This document shows positions 8,081-17,268 of a stretch of 64,000 nt of DNA, one piece after another. Positions within the stretch are counted from its first letter, which is position 1. Each line of letters starts with the position of its first letter. The DNA is taken from assembly GCF_006227205.1 (NCBI RefSeq), contig NZ_VCNG01000010.1, positions 186,001 to 250,000 of the forward strand. The letters are read 5' to 3'. Under the pieces are notes generated by a model, which saw nothing but the letters and a program-made list of their open reading frames with translations, did no database searches and had not been told where the DNA came from. The stretch is from Pseudomonas sp. ICMP22404 (GTDB lineage: Bacteria > Pseudomonadota > Gammaproteobacteria > Pseudomonadales > Pseudomonadaceae). A program made the position numbers and the translations under genes.

Positions 8081-9220
8081 TTATTCTGGATCGCGGCGCA
8101 GATCCGGCGGGATCGGCAGGTCCTTGAGCGGATCGGGACGCTTGCCCTTTCCGGCGCGGTGCTGGCGGATCTGGTAGACATAGGCAAGCACCTGGGCCAC
8201 CGCCAGATACAGCCCCCCAGGAATCTCCTGGTCGAGTTCGGTGGAGTAATAGATCGACCGCGCCAGGGCGGGCGACTCCAGCAGCATCACTTCATTGGCC
8301 ACGGCAATCTCTCGGATCTTCAGCGCCAGGAAATCGCTGCCCTTGGCCAGCAACACCGGAGCGTTGCCTTTGTCCGGGTCGTACTTGAGCGCCACGGCGT
8401 AGTGGGTCGGGTTGGTGATGACCACATCGGCCGTCGGGATCGCCGCCATCATCCGCCGCTGGGACACCTCATGTTGCAACTGGCGAATCCGCTGCTTGAC
8501 CTCCGGCTTGCCCTCCTGCTCCTTGTACTCGTCGCGAACCTCCTGCTTGGTCATCATCAGCTTCTGCTTGCTCTGATAGAGCTGGATCGGCACATCGATG
8601 GCTGCGATCAGGATCAGCCCGCAAGCCATCCACAAGGTGCTCCACCCCACCAATTGCACGCTGTGCATGATGGCCTGCTCCAACGGTTCATGGGCGATGC
8701 GCAGCACATCGTCAATGTCCGAATACAACACCGCCAAAGCCACGGACAGGACCAGCAAAAATTTCCCGAAGGCCTTGAGCAGCTCCATCAGGGCCGAAGG
8801 GGAAAACATGCGCTTGAGGCCCGCTAACGGATTCATCCGACTGAACTTGGGGGCCAGACTGCCCGCTGCGAACAACCATCCCCCCAGGGAAATCGGGCCA
8901 AGGAAAGCCGCCAGCAGCAAAAAGATCAGGACCGGCTGTACCGCCATGATCGCGATCTTGCCCGAGTGCAACAGGTACTGCGCCATGGCGCCCGGACTGA
9001 GCAGCACCTCACGGGGCAGGGAGAAATTCAGGCGCATGATTTCCAGCAGGTCCAGGGCCAATCCACCGCCATAGATCAGCAGCCCGCCAGCGCCCGCCAG
9101 CATCACCACAAGGGTATTGAGCTCCTTGGAGCGCGCGATCTCGCCCTTCTCCCGGGATTCGCGCCTGCGCTTGTCCGTGGGGTCTTCTGTCTTGTCCTGG
9201 CCACTCTCGCTCTCGGCCAT
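8081..9220 (-). CDS. flhB: Flagellar export switch protein FlhB
   Basis: The export-gate protein that switches substrate class from rod/hook to filament, 379 residues. The N-terminus is charged (TEDPTDKRRRESREKGE). Four membrane helices span about residues 33-215. The cytoplasmic domain holds the autocleavage site NPTH at 270-273, where FlhB cuts itself between Asn and Pro. The switch is triggered with FliK, encoded upstream in the same cluster. It follows fliR by 3 bases and ends the fliL-to-flhB run. An REP pair lies beyond its stop. Confidence 0.97.
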   Translation of the reverse strand: MAESESGQDKTEDPTDKRRRESREKGEIARSKELNTLVVMLAGAGGLLIYGGGLALDLLEIMRLNFSLPREVLLSPGAMAQYLLHSGKIAIMAVQPVLIFLLLAAFLGPISLGGWLFAAGSLAPKFSRMNPLAGLKRMFSPSALMELLKAFGKFLLVLSVALAVLYSDIDDVLRIAHEPLEQAIMHSVQLVGWSTLWMACGLILIAAIDVPIQLYQSKQKLMMTKQEVRDEYKEQEGKPEVKQRIRQLQHEVSQRRMMAAIPTADVVITNPTHYAVALKYDPDKGNAPVLLAKGSDFLALKIREIAVANEVMLLESPALARSIYYSTELDQEIPGGLYLAVAQVLAYVYQIRQHRAGKGKRPDPLKDLPIPPDLRRDPE

Positions 9221-9223
9221 GGT

Positions 9224-10006
9224 TCAGCGCGCCTGTGCCATGTCGCGTAGCAGCTGCAAGGCCTGGGTAGCCAGCGGCTGGTACTGATTGAGGATATCTC
9301 CCAGGCTGACCCAGAAAATCACCATGCCCAGCACAAGGGTCAGCGGAAAGCCGATGGAAAAAATGTTCAGCTGCGGCGCCGCCCGGGTCATCACGCCAAA
9401 TGCAATGTTGACCACCAGCAATGCCGTGATCGCAGGCAGCACCAACACCATCGCCGCCCCCAGGACCCAGCCCAGCTTGCCGGCAACCTCCCAGAAATGA
9501 TTGACCAGCAGCGCACTGCCCACCGGCATCGTGGTGAAACTCTCGGTCAGCACCTCGAATACCACCAGGTGTCCGTTCATGGCGAGAAACAGCAGCGTCA
9601 CCAGCATTGTCAGGAACTGACCGATCACCGCCGTGTTCACGCCGTTCGTGGGGTCGATCATGGACGCGAAAGCCATGCCCATCTGGATCGAAATGATTTG
9701 CCCGGCCACCACGAACGCCTGGAAGAACAGTTGCAGCGAAAATCCCATCAAGGTGCCGATGAGGATCTGCTCGGCCACCAGCATCAATGCACTGAGGTCC
9801 AGGGCATGAACCGGCGGCATCGGCGGCAACCCGGGCGCGATGACCACTGTGATTGCCAGTGCGAAATACAGGCGCACGCGCCTCGGCACCAGGGTCGTAC
9901 CGAAGACCGGCATGCTCATCAACACGGCAGTGACGCGAAACAACGGCAAGACGAAAGCCGCTACCCAGGAGCCGATCTGGGTGTCTGTCAGCGCGAGCAT
10001 CGACAT
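9224..10006 (-). CDS. fliR: Flagellar export gate protein FliR
   Basis: A 260-residue integral membrane protein, one of the FliPQR core that forms the export channel. About six hydrophobic stretches run from residue 12 to 240 (for example WVAAFVLPLFRVTAVLMSMP). The start at 10006 gives MSMLALTD; an internal ATG two codons later is also possible. It is 4 bases after fliQ and 3 before flhB. Confidence 0.96.
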   Translation of the reverse strand: MSMLALTDTQIGSWVAAFVLPLFRVTAVLMSMPVFGTTLVPRRVRLYFALAITVVIAPGLPPMPPVHALDLSALMLVAEQILIGTLMGFSLQLFFQAFVVAGQIISIQMGMAFASMIDPTNGVNTAVIGQFLTMLVTLLFLAMNGHLVVFEVLTESFTTMPVGSALLVNHFWEVAGKLGWVLGAAMVLVLPAITALLVVNIAFGVMTRAAPQLNIFSIGFPLTLVLGMVIFWVSLGDILNQYQPLATQALQLLRDMAQAR

Positions 10007-10010
10007 CGGG

Positions 10011-10280
10011 TCAGCCGATCAACTGCGGAATACTGCCGTACAGCCGCAGAATGTATTCCATGAAGGTCTGCACCAGCCAGGGCCCGGAGACGATCAGCGT
10101 GACCAGCATGACCAGCAGGCGCGGCAGGAAGCTCAGGGTTTGTTCGTTGATCTGGGTGGCGGCCTGGAACATTGCCACCAGCAGGCCCACCAGCAGGCTG
10201 GGAATCACCAGGATGGCGACCATCACGGTCGTCAGCCAGAGCGCCTCGCGGAACAGGTCTACCGCTACTTCAGGAGTCAT
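10011..10280 (-). CDS. fliQ: Flagellar export gate protein FliQ
   Basis: An 89-residue membrane protein with two hydrophobic helices (about 15-40 and 52-72). It is the usual length for FliQ, which assembles around FliP and FliR to build the export pore. The start MTPEVAVDLFREAL is typical of the family. It lies 21 bases after fliP and 4 before fliR. Confidence 0.96.
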   Translation of the reverse strand: MTPEVAVDLFREALWLTTVMVAILVIPSLLVGLLVAMFQAATQINEQTLSFLPRLLVMLVTLIVSGPWLVQTFMEYILRLYGSIPQLIG

Positions 10281-10301
10281 ATCGCCCTACCTGCAAATGG
10301 T

Positions 10302-11051
10302 CTAAACACCGCCAAAACTGCCCGCCAGGGTGCCGATGATCAACGCCCAGCCATCCACCAGGACGAACAGCATGATCTTGAACGGCAGCGAAATGATCAG
10401 CGGCGACAGCATCATCATACCCATCGCCATGAGCACGCTGGCGACCACCAGGTCGATGATCAGGAACGGGATGAAAATCATGAAACCGATCTGGAATGCA
10501 GTTTTCAGTTCGGAGGTCACGAACGCCGGCACCAGGATGGTCAGCGGTGCCTGATCGGCACTGGGGATGTCGGTGCGCTTGGACAGGCGCATGAACAGCT
10601 CCAGGTCGCTGCTGCGGGTCTGGGCCAGCATGAAGTCCTTGATCGGCACTTCAGCCTTGGCCACGGCGTCCTGGGCGGTGATCTTTTCCGCCAGGTAAGG
10701 TTGCAGCGCATCCTGGTTCACCCGGTCGAACACCGGTGCCATGATGAACATGGTCAGGAACAGCGCCATGCCGGTGAGGATCTGGTTCGACGGCGTCTGC
10801 TGCAAGCCCAGGGCCTGGCGCAGGATCGAAAAGACGATGATGATCCGGGTGAAACTGGTCATCAACATGACGAACGCCGGGATGAAACTCAGCGCGGTCA
10901 TGATCAGCAGAATCTGCAGGCTGACCGAATATTCCTGGGCCCCTTGGGCATTGGTACCGAGGGTGATGGCCGGAATCGACAGCGGATCGGCGGCGAACGC
11001 CAACGGCGCGGCCACCATCAAGGCCAACGCCAACAGAATGCGCAACGGCAT
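10302..11051 (-). CDS. fliP: Flagellar export gate protein FliP
   Basis: A 249-residue protein with a cleavable signal peptide (residues about 1-21, ending AFAAD). Membrane helices follow, around LLIMTALSFIPAFVMLMTSF and near the C-terminus. The family signature TSFTRIIIVFSILRQALG is intact. FliP forms a pentamer at the centre of the export channel. Its ATG overlaps the fliO stop by one base (TAATG), so translation is coupled. Confidence 0.97.
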   Translation of the reverse strand: MPLRILLALALMVAAPLAFAADPLSIPAITLGTNAQGAQEYSVSLQILLIMTALSFIPAFVMLMTSFTRIIIVFSILRQALGLQQTPSNQILTGMALFLTMFIMAPVFDRVNQDALQPYLAEKITAQDAVAKAEVPIKDFMLAQTRSSDLELFMRLSKRTDIPSADQAPLTILVPAFVTSELKTAFQIGFMIFIPFLIIDLVVASVLMAMGMMMLSPLIISLPFKIMLFVLVDGWALIIGTLAGSFGGV

Positions 11052-11488
11052 TACTTCTTATCCTTCTGGTCTTTACCCAGCAGTTCCATGAGGCGCTGGG
11101 CAAACTCGGGGGTCGCCTGGTCGGTGGCAGGCACCTGCACCGGCTCCTTGAGGACATGCAAGGCAGTAATGGTGCCCGGACTCAGGCCCAGCAGGATCTG
11201 CTCGTTACCGACCTGCACCAGCACCAGCCGATCCCGCGGGCCGAGCGCACGGGAGCCAACGATGTCGATGACCTGGCCCTTGCCAGTAGGGCCCGCCTGC
11301 TGCACGCGCCGCAGCAGCCAGGCCAGCAGGAAGATCACCCCTAGCACCAGCAACAGGCCGAGCACCAACTGCGCCAATTGACCGGCCAAGCCACTGCCGG
11401 CCGTCGACACAGCGGCCGCGGTGCTCGCGGGCTCGGCCGCCATGACACTGAATGGCAACATCAGGGCGGTAGCGAAAAGACCTTTCAC
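11051..11488 (-). CDS. fliO: Flagellar biosynthesis protein FliO
   Basis: A 145-residue protein that helps assemble the FliP ring. It starts with GTG at 11488, directly after the fliN stop with no spacer. The N-terminus looks like a signal or first helix (MKGLFATALMLPFSVMAAEP). A transmembrane helix lies at about residues 39-60 (LVLGLLLVLGVIFLLAWLL). A cytoplasmic domain with KGQVIDIVGSRALGPRDRLVLV follows. Position between fliN and fliP and the domain layout agree with FliO. Confidence 0.94.
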   Translation of the reverse strand: MKGLFATALMLPFSVMAAEPASTAAAVSTAGSGLAGQLAQLVLGLLLVLGVIFLLAWLLRRVQQAGPTGKGQVIDIVGSRALGPRDRLVLVQVGNEQILLGLSPGTITALHVLKEPVQVPATDQATPEFAQRLMELLGKDQKDKK

Positions 11489-11947
11489 TCAGCGCAGCTT
11501 CTTGATGCGTTCGCTCGGGCTGATCACGTCCGTCAGGCGAATGCCGAACTTCTCGTTGACCACCACCACTTCGCCATGGGCGATCAGGGTGCCGTTGACC
11601 AGTACGTCCAGCGGTTCACCCGCCAGGCGATCCAGCTCGATCACCGAACCCTGGTTGAGTTGCAGCAGGTTGCGGATGTTGATGTCGGTGCTCCCCACTT
11701 CCATGGAAATCGACACGGGGATGTCGAGAATCACGTCCAGGTTCGGCCCGTCCAGCGTTACCTGCTCATTGCTTTTCGGCACGCTGCCAAACTCTTCCAT
11801 TTGCAGGCGATTGGACGCATGAGCACCGGTGTCCGCAGCCAGCAAGGCGTCGATGTCGTCCTGTCCGGTTTCACCGGCTTCTTCCAGGGCGGCAGCCCAT
11901 TCGTCAGCCAGCGACTGGTCGTCCTGGTTGTTCATATCATTAGCCAT
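11489..11947 (-). CDS. fliN: C-ring switch protein FliN
   Basis: A 152-residue rotor protein. The acidic N-terminal tail (to about residue 65) is followed by the SpoA/FliN domain (ILDIPVSISMEVGSTDINIRNLLQLNQGSVIELD) at about residues 75-145. I chose the ATG at 11947 because GAGGA is 6 bases upstream; the ATG at 11950 is the alternative and adds one Met. FliN forms the base of the C ring with FliM and receives CheY-P. It lies between fliM and fliO. Confidence 0.96.
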   Translation of the reverse strand: MANDMNNQDDQSLADEWAAALEEAGETGQDDIDALLAADTGAHASNRLQMEEFGSVPKSNEQVTLDGPNLDVILDIPVSISMEVGSTDINIRNLLQLNQGSVIELDRLAGEPLDVLVNGTLIAHGEVVVVNEKFGIRLTDVISPSERIKKLR

Positions 11948-12018
11948 CATTTGTCCTCGGCGGGCAAAAATCAGTTGAAAACGTAAATTCAGCTACAAAC
12001 TACAGCGTTCGACCTTGC

Positions 12019-12987
12019 TCAACGTCGTTCGATCGGCTCGATCACCTGCAACGCCAGGTTGCCTTTGTGAGAGCCCATCTTGACCTTGAAGGCCGGTACG
12101 CCATTGGCACGCATGATCATGTCTTCCGGCATTTCGACCGGAATGATGTCCCCCGGCTGCATGTGCAGGATGTCCCGCAGGCGCAATTGGCGCCGGGCAA
12201 CCGTCGCACCGATCGGCACGTCGACATCCAGCACGTCCTGGCGCAAGGCGTTGATCCAGCGCTCGTCCTGATCGTCGAGATCGGATTGGAAACCGGCGTC
12301 GAGCATTTCGCGCACCGGCTCGATCATCGAGTACGGCATGGTCACGTGCAGGTCCCCGCCGCCGCCATCGAGCTCGATGTGGAAGGTCGATACCACGATG
12401 GCTTCGCTCGGACCGACGATGTTGGCCATGGCCGGGTTCACTTCCGAGTTGATGTACTCGAAGTTCACTTCCATGATCGCCTGCCAGGCTTCCTTCAGGT
12501 CGACGAAAGCCTGCTCCAGCACCATGCGCACGACCCGCAGCTCGGTCGGGGTGAACTCTCGACCCTCGATCTTGGCGTGACGACCGTCACCGCCGAAGAA
12601 GTTGTCCACCAGCTTGAATACCAACTTGGCATCGAGGATGAACAACGCGGTGCCGCGCAACGGCTTGATCTTCACCAGGTTGAGGCTGGTGGGCACATAC
12701 AGCGAGTGCACGTATTCCCCGAACTTCATCACCTGCACACCACCGACCGCCACATCGGCCGAACGACGCAGCATGTTGAACATGCTGATGCGGGTGTAAC
12801 GGGCGAAACGTTCGTTGATCATTTCCAGGGTCGGCATGCGTCCGCGAACGATGCGATCCTGGCTGGTCAGGTCGTAGCTTTTGACGCTGCCCGGTTCAGC
12901 AGCGTTTTCGGTCTGCACCAGGCCGTCGTCGACACCATGCAACAACGCGTCGATTTCGTCCTGGGACAACAGGTCCTGCACGGCCAT
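12019..12987 (-). CDS. fliM: C-ring switch protein FliM
   Basis: A 322-residue switch protein. The N-terminal CheY-P-binding peptide LLSQDEIDALLHG is at residues 5-17. The middle domain (about 45-230) and the C-terminal SpoA-like domain (about 245-318, VDVPIGATVARRQLRLRDIL) follow. It links CheY-P to rotation reversal in the C ring. The start MAVQDLLSQDEID is standard. It is 9 bases after fliL. Confidence 0.97.
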   Translation of the reverse strand: MAVQDLLSQDEIDALLHGVDDGLVQTENAAEPGSVKSYDLTSQDRIVRGRMPTLEMINERFARYTRISMFNMLRRSADVAVGGVQVMKFGEYVHSLYVPTSLNLVKIKPLRGTALFILDAKLVFKLVDNFFGGDGRHAKIEGREFTPTELRVVRMVLEQAFVDLKEAWQAIMEVNFEYINSEVNPAMANIVGPSEAIVVSTFHIELDGGGGDLHVTMPYSMIEPVREMLDAGFQSDLDDQDERWINALRQDVLDVDVPIGATVARRQLRLRDILHMQPGDIIPVEMPEDMIMRANGVPAFKVKMGSHKGNLALQVIEPIERR

Positions 12988-12996
12988 GGCGGGTTC

Positions 12997-13500
12997 CTAC
13001 TGCAATACGAAGTTAGTGAAGAGCAACTGTTCGATCACCACTTTGCCGAGCTCCTTCTGCGCCACTTCCTGCACGCTGGCCGTGGCTTTCTGACGGAGCA
13101 TTTCCTGGCCTACGGGAGTGGCGAGGGTGTCGAAATTCTGTCCGGAGAACAGCATCACCAGATTGTTGCGGATCAGCGGCATGTGCACCCGCAGCGCTTC
13201 CAGATCAGCCTGGTTGCGCCCCAGCAAGGTGATACTGACCTGCATGTAGCGTTGACGGCCATTTTGGGTGTAGTTGGCGACGAAGGCCGGTGCCATGGGC
13301 TCGAAAATCGCCGGCTGCTTGCCCACCGGCGTAGCTTCGACCGCCGCCGCAGGCTTGCTTTGAGCGCTGTGCATGAAATACCAGGTCGCCCCCACGGACA
13401 CACCGATCGCCAGGAGCAAACCCACGACGATCAGGATGATCATCTTGAGCTTGCCTTTGGTTGCGGGGTCTTTTACAGCTGCTGCTTCGCTCTTCGCCAT
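12997..13500 (-). CDS. fliL: Flagellar basal-body-associated protein FliL
   Basis: A 167-residue single-pass inner-membrane protein that associates with the basal body and stator. A short cytoplasmic N-terminus is followed by one helix at about residues 20-42 (MIILIVVGLLLAIGVSVGATW). A periplasmic domain then runs to the C-terminal FTNFVLQ. It starts at 13500, after a 203-base gap from fliK that contains an REP pair. I did not find a clear promoter in that gap, so it may be transcribed through from fliK. Confidence 0.96.
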   Translation of the reverse strand: MAKSEAAAVKDPATKGKLKMIILIVVGLLLAIGVSVGATWYFMHSAQSKPAAAVEATPVGKQPAIFEPMAPAFVANYTQNGRQRYMQVSITLLGRNQADLEALRVHMPLIRNNLVMLFSGQNFDTLATPVGQEMLRQKATASVQEVAQKELGKVVIEQLLFTNFVLQ

Positions 13501-13595
13501 GCCAATAATCCGTCACTAATCGGGGGGTTTACGGTTGCATGGCAAGGCAGGAGCAAGTGTTATGCCAGAAATAATTTGCGACACCCGAAAACAAC

Positions 13596-13684
13596 TGTGG
13601 GAGCGAGCCTGCTCGCGATGGCAGTGTGTCAGTCGACTCATGTTCAACTGATCCACCGCCTTCGCGAGCAGGCTCGCTCCCACA
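13596..13684. repeat. REP pair between fliK and fliL
   Basis: TGTGGGAGCGAGCCTGCTCG... (23 bases, 13596-13618) and its perfect inverted copy at 13662-13684 flank a 43-base spacer. It is the same family as the pair at 7958-8050 and in the same orientation. It lies just after the fliK stop. Confidence 0.92.
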
Positions 13685-13703
13685 AGGTGTGTGATGCGCC
13701 CGG

Positions 13704-15074
13704 TCAGGCGTAGTAATCGACCGCGCTGGTACCGATGACGCTGGTGGTGGTGGCCGCCACCTCAGCGACACTGGCCGGCAGATGCTCGTCTGCCGAATCC
13801 ACTCGCCCGCCGGAAGAAGACGTCCGTCCGGTCTGGGCCTGCTGCTGCGCCTGCTGGTTCTGGTTCTGTGAGCCACGGGACTGATCGGACACGTTGACAT
13901 CGACCTGCCCCATGCCCTGCTGGGCGAAACTGTCCCGCAGGCGATGCAACTGGCCTTCGAGGGCTTCGCGAACGCCGGAGTGGGCACTCATGAAGGTCAC
14001 CTGGGTCTGTTGATCCGGCATCATGTTTACCCGGATGTCCAGCCGCCCGAGTTCGGCGGGCTGCAACTGGATGTCGGCCGCCTTGAGATTGGCGCTCGAC
14101 AGGTACATCACCCGGTTGACCACTTCTTCGGTCCAGCCACTCTGATTCATGGCGATGGGTTGGTTGACCGGCACCGCATTGGCGGTCTTGGGCGTAGCGG
14201 CCTGGGTGAGGGCCGCCAGGCGGTTGGCGAAATCATCCACGCGGGTGTCACTGGAAGCCGCGCCCAGATCCTTGAGCCCCTCGCCGATCAGACCACTGAA
14301 TGCCTTTTCCCCACCCTGGCTGCCAGGGCCGGTACTGTTCTGGTCGGCTTGCACGGTGAGCATGCTCGCCATGCCGGCGGCGAACGTCTGGGCCGAGGTC
14401 GGCTCACCGTCGAGCGGAACCGGGGCAGTGGTCTTGGCCTGGCTGGTGGCGGAAACGTGGCCGCCCTGCTCCATCGCCAGTCGCAACGCCGGCATGGCGT
14501 CGAGCGGATCGGCCTCGGGGTCGAACTTCGGATCCGCCGGCGGCGCGGCCTGGGCTACCGGTGCCAGTGGCACGACCGGGGTCGCCACCGCAGCGACTAC
14601 TTGCGGAACAGTCGCGGGGTCCACCACAGGGGTGGGCGCCACATCGACTTGAACCGCAGGCACAGCCGCGTCCGGCGGCACCATCGGGTCGACGACAGGA
14701 TCGGCAGGGGTCGCGTCCGCTACCGGGGTCTCGGTTTCGCTGTCGGCATCGGCGTCATTGTCCGCCGTGTCATCGGCCTTGACCGGCTTGTCGGCGGGCA
14801 AGGGTTTGCCGCTATCGGCAACGGTCGGCTCCGGGGCGGCAGCCGTTTCATCGCTGGCGTCCTTTTTGACGCTGCTGTCGGGCGTCTTGTCGCGCACCGG
14901 CTTCATCGCAGGCTCAGGGGCCGACGAGGATTTGACAGGGGCTTGCTGGGCGAAGACCTGCGCGAAGCTGGAGGCTCTATTACCAAGGTCCGGAGCCGCT
15001 GCCGGCGGATTGACGGCGGTCTGCGGCTTGGCCTGGGTAGTGGCCTGAAGCAGTGTATTGGGCGTAACGGGCAT
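13704..15074 (-). CDS. fliK: Hook-length control protein FliK
   Basis: A 456-residue protein. It is low-complexity and Pro/Ala/Asp-rich through about residue 190, as is normal for the FliK molecular ruler. The conserved C-terminal domain at about residues 315-420 (LQPAELGRLDIRVNM; HSGVREALEGQLHRLRDSF) interacts with FlhB to trigger the export switch. A Gln-rich stretch (NQNQQAQQQAQ) follows. The start MPVTPNTLLQATTQ lies about 50 bases after a sigma54 site, so fliK probably begins the fliK-to-flhB transcript. Confidence 0.95.
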   Translation of the reverse strand: MPVTPNTLLQATTQAKPQTAVNPPAAAPDLGNRASSFAQVFAQQAPVKSSSAPEPAMKPVRDKTPDSSVKKDASDETAAAPEPTVADSGKPLPADKPVKADDTADNDADADSETETPVADATPADPVVDPMVPPDAAVPAVQVDVAPTPVVDPATVPQVVAAVATPVVPLAPVAQAAPPADPKFDPEADPLDAMPALRLAMEQGGHVSATSQAKTTAPVPLDGEPTSAQTFAAGMASMLTVQADQNSTGPGSQGGEKAFSGLIGEGLKDLGAASSDTRVDDFANRLAALTQAATPKTANAVPVNQPIAMNQSGWTEEVVNRVMYLSSANLKAADIQLQPAELGRLDIRVNMMPDQQTQVTFMSAHSGVREALEGQLHRLRDSFAQQGMGQVDVNVSDQSRGSQNQNQQAQQQAQTGRTSSSGGRVDSADEHLPASVAEVAATTTSVIGTSAVDYYA

Positions 15075-15124
15075 AAAAAGGTCTCCGCTGCACTGAAATC
15101 ATAGGTACAGTCGAGACTGGACAA

Positions 15125-15141
15125 TGCAAGGGGCGGGCCAA
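15125..15141 (-). promoter_or_regulatory. Sigma54 promoter of fliK
   Basis: The minus strand reads TTGGCCCGCCCCTTGCA, close to TTGGCACGNNNNTTGCA, with GG-N10-GC spacing. It lies in the 102-base gap between hptB and fliK, about 50 bases before the fliK ATG. Confidence 0.75.
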
Positions 15142-15176
15142 CGTCTGAAAAGAGGCGATGCCTGGCAGGTCAACAC

Positions 15177-15521
15177 TCAGCAGTGAAAGCCTTCGCGCTC
15201 TTCCCTGCAAAGATTTCGGACATGGGCAAATTCGCTGTCGATTTCGCTGACCAGTTTCTCGATGCCACCCAGGGAGGGCTGTTTGGCACGCTGTTCCAGC
15301 TCACCGCACAGTTCGGCCAGGCGGATGGCCCCCATGTTGCTGCTGCTGCCTTTGAAGCTGTGGGCGGTGGCGCTCAGTTTTTCGGCGTCGCGGGCCTCAT
15401 GCAGCACACGCAGGCGCGCTTCGGAGTCGTTGAGAAACGTATCCAGCAGCTCCAGATACCCCTCCTCCATGACTTCTTTCAACGTGCTGAGCACGTCGCG
15501 GTCCAGATGAATCTCGTTCAC
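15177..15521 (-). CDS. hptB: Histidine phosphotransfer protein HptB
   Basis: A 114-residue stand-alone Hpt domain with phospho-acceptor H54 in ATAHSFKGSSSN. In P. aeruginosa HptB receives phosphate from several hybrid sensor kinases and passes it to HsbR, encoded just upstream. That relay sets swarming and biofilm behaviour through HsbA. The order hsbA-hsbR-hptB and the placement between fliJ and fliK are the same as in P. aeruginosa, which supports the assignment. It starts 31 bases after hsbR. Confidence 0.93.
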   Translation of the reverse strand: MNEIHLDRDVLSTLKEVMEEGYLELLDTFLNDSEARLRVLHEARDAEKLSATAHSFKGSSSNMGAIRLAELCGELEQRAKQPSLGGIEKLVSEIDSEFAHVRNLCREEREGFHC

Positions 15522-15552
15522 TTGTTCGCTCCCTGATCAAGAGTGGCGCGGA

Positions 15553-17259
15553 TTATGCCAGAGCCTCCCAGAAAAACTCCACGCGGACACTACGACCATC
15601 GTCTGACCAACAGGCCTGGTGACTCAACTGACGCACCAGGCTAACACCACGTCCCGACAACCGATCACGGTCCAGCGGCCGAGCCATGACACGGGCGACA
15701 TCGAAGCCCTCACCGCTGTCTTCGACCTCGATCACCAGGCGACCACCATCGCCGTGAGGCGTGACATGCAAGTGTACCCGAATGTGACCGGCATCCAGTT
15801 CATCCAGCCGGGTACTGCGCTCCATGTAATAGCGCGCAAAGCCCGACGCGTCGCGCTTGATGCTCGAATCGAGCCCCAGTACCCCATGCTCCAGGGCATT
15901 GGAATAGAGCTCCGAAAGTACGCTGTAAAGCGCGCCACTCTGAGCCCTGAGCCCATGCACTTCAAGCAGCAATTGCAGCAGGTACGGCATCGGGTTGAAG
16001 CGCTTGAGCGTCTGGGCCCGAAACTCGAAACTCACCGACCAGTCCAGCGGGCTGGACTGGCCGCTATCGGAATAGACAGGTGGCGGCGGGTTGAGTTGCG
16101 TCGGCGCGACCATCCGCACTTCGACCATGCTGAAATCGTCGCGGGCCTCCCCGCGAAAGTCCCGCAGGGCCTGCTGGATATCTTCGAAAAGACAATCGGG
16201 CTCGCGGTTGGCGGCAAACACCTGTTGCAAGCGCTCCACACCGAACAACTGGTCATCGTCATCGCTGGTGTCGATCACACCGTCGGACAACAGGAACACC
16301 CGGTCACCCACCGCCATGGGATGTACTTCGGTACGATCATCGAATAGTTGAGGCGTGAGCACACCCAAGGGCAAGTGTCGTGCTGGCAGCGGCGTGCGCA
16401 CGCCCGTGAGACCGTCATGCAAGTACCCGTCGGGCATGCCGCCATTCCAGATTTCCACCGTGCAACGCTGGAAGCCCAGGCAGAGCAGCGTCGCGCAGCA
16501 GAACATGTCCACCGGCAGGATACGTTTGAGCTTGGCGTTCATTTCGCGCAGGATCTGCGCCAGGCCATAGCCTTTGGCGGTCATCCCGTAGAACACTTCC
16601 GCCAGCGGCATCGCACCGACCGCCGCCGGCAGACCGTGTCCGGTGAAATCCCCCAGCAGGACGTGCATGTCACCGGCCGGATTGAACGCCGCGAGCAGCA
16701 GATCGCCGTTGAACAGGGCATAGGGCGATTGCAGGTAACGGATATTCGGCGCGCTCAGGCAGCCGGAATGGGCGATCTTGTCGAACACGGCCTTGGCGAC
16801 CCGCTGCTCGTTGAGCAGGTAATCGTGATGGCGGGAAATCTGGTCGCGTTGCTCCACAACCGTGGCCTGCAACCGACGCAAGCGGTCCATGGCCTTGATC
16901 TTGGCGGCCAGGATCACCTGGTTGTAGGGTTTGGCCAGGAAATCGTCACCGCCGGCCTCCAGGCAACGGGCCAAGCCTTCGCTTTCAGTCAACGACGTGA
17001 GGAAAATGATCGGCACCAGCTGGTCGCCGGCCAACTGCTTGATCTTTTGCGCTGCCTCGAATCCGTCCATGATCGGCATCATTGCATCCATCAGCACCAG
17101 GTGCGGATGTTGCTCCGTATAGATTTCGACCGCCTCGGCACCATCGGCTGCGGTGAGCACGTGATGGCCCTGACGGCGGACAATGGTCGACAACAGCAGT
17201 CGGTCAGCGGCACTGTCTTCGGCAATCAGGATCGTCAGCGATTCCAGATCGGACAACAT
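15553..17259 (-). CDS. hsbR: HsbR: response regulator with PP2C phosphatase and anti-sigma-type kinase domains
   Basis: A 568-residue three-domain protein. The receiver domain (about 8-130) has phospho-acceptor D58 in LVLMDAMMP. A SpoIIE/PP2C phosphatase domain covers about 180-385 (LLGDFTGHGLPAAVGAMPLAEV; DGVIDTSDDD). A GHKL ATPase domain of the anti-sigma kinase type covers about 430-565 (VLSELYSNALEHGVL; IEVEDSGEGFD; GRGVSLVRQL). In P. aeruginosa, HptB-phosphorylated HsbR switches between dephosphorylating and phosphorylating HsbA. It follows hsbA by 9 bases. Confidence 0.94.
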   Translation of the reverse strand: MLSDLESLTILIAEDSAADRLLLSTIVRRQGHHVLTAADGAEAVEIYTEQHPHLVLMDAMMPIMDGFEAAQKIKQLAGDQLVPIIFLTSLTESEGLARCLEAGGDDFLAKPYNQVILAAKIKAMDRLRRLQATVVEQRDQISRHHDYLLNEQRVAKAVFDKIAHSGCLSAPNIRYLQSPYALFNGDLLLAAFNPAGDMHVLLGDFTGHGLPAAVGAMPLAEVFYGMTAKGYGLAQILREMNAKLKRILPVDMFCCATLLCLGFQRCTVEIWNGGMPDGYLHDGLTGVRTPLPARHLPLGVLTPQLFDDRTEVHPMAVGDRVFLLSDGVIDTSDDDDQLFGVERLQQVFAANREPDCLFEDIQQALRDFRGEARDDFSMVEVRMVAPTQLNPPPPVYSDSGQSSPLDWSVSFEFRAQTLKRFNPMPYLLQLLLEVHGLRAQSGALYSVLSELYSNALEHGVLGLDSSIKRDASGFARYYMERSTRLDELDAGHIRVHLHVTPHGDGGRLVIEVEDSGEGFDVARVMARPLDRDRLSGRGVSLVRQLSHQACWSDDGRSVRVEFFWEALA

Positions 17260-17268
17260 GGCTGTCGA

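Noticed and set aside
9840..11381. Long plus-strand open frame antisense to fliQ, fliP and fliO
   Set aside because: It is rich in His, Gln, Arg and Asp, as GC-rich antisense frames are. It has no family motif, and the minus strand encodes well-known proteins throughout.
12067..13713. 548-codon plus-strand open frame opposite fliM and fliL
   Set aside because: Same antisense composition, and its end is translated REP sequence. No independent start signal or homology was recognised.
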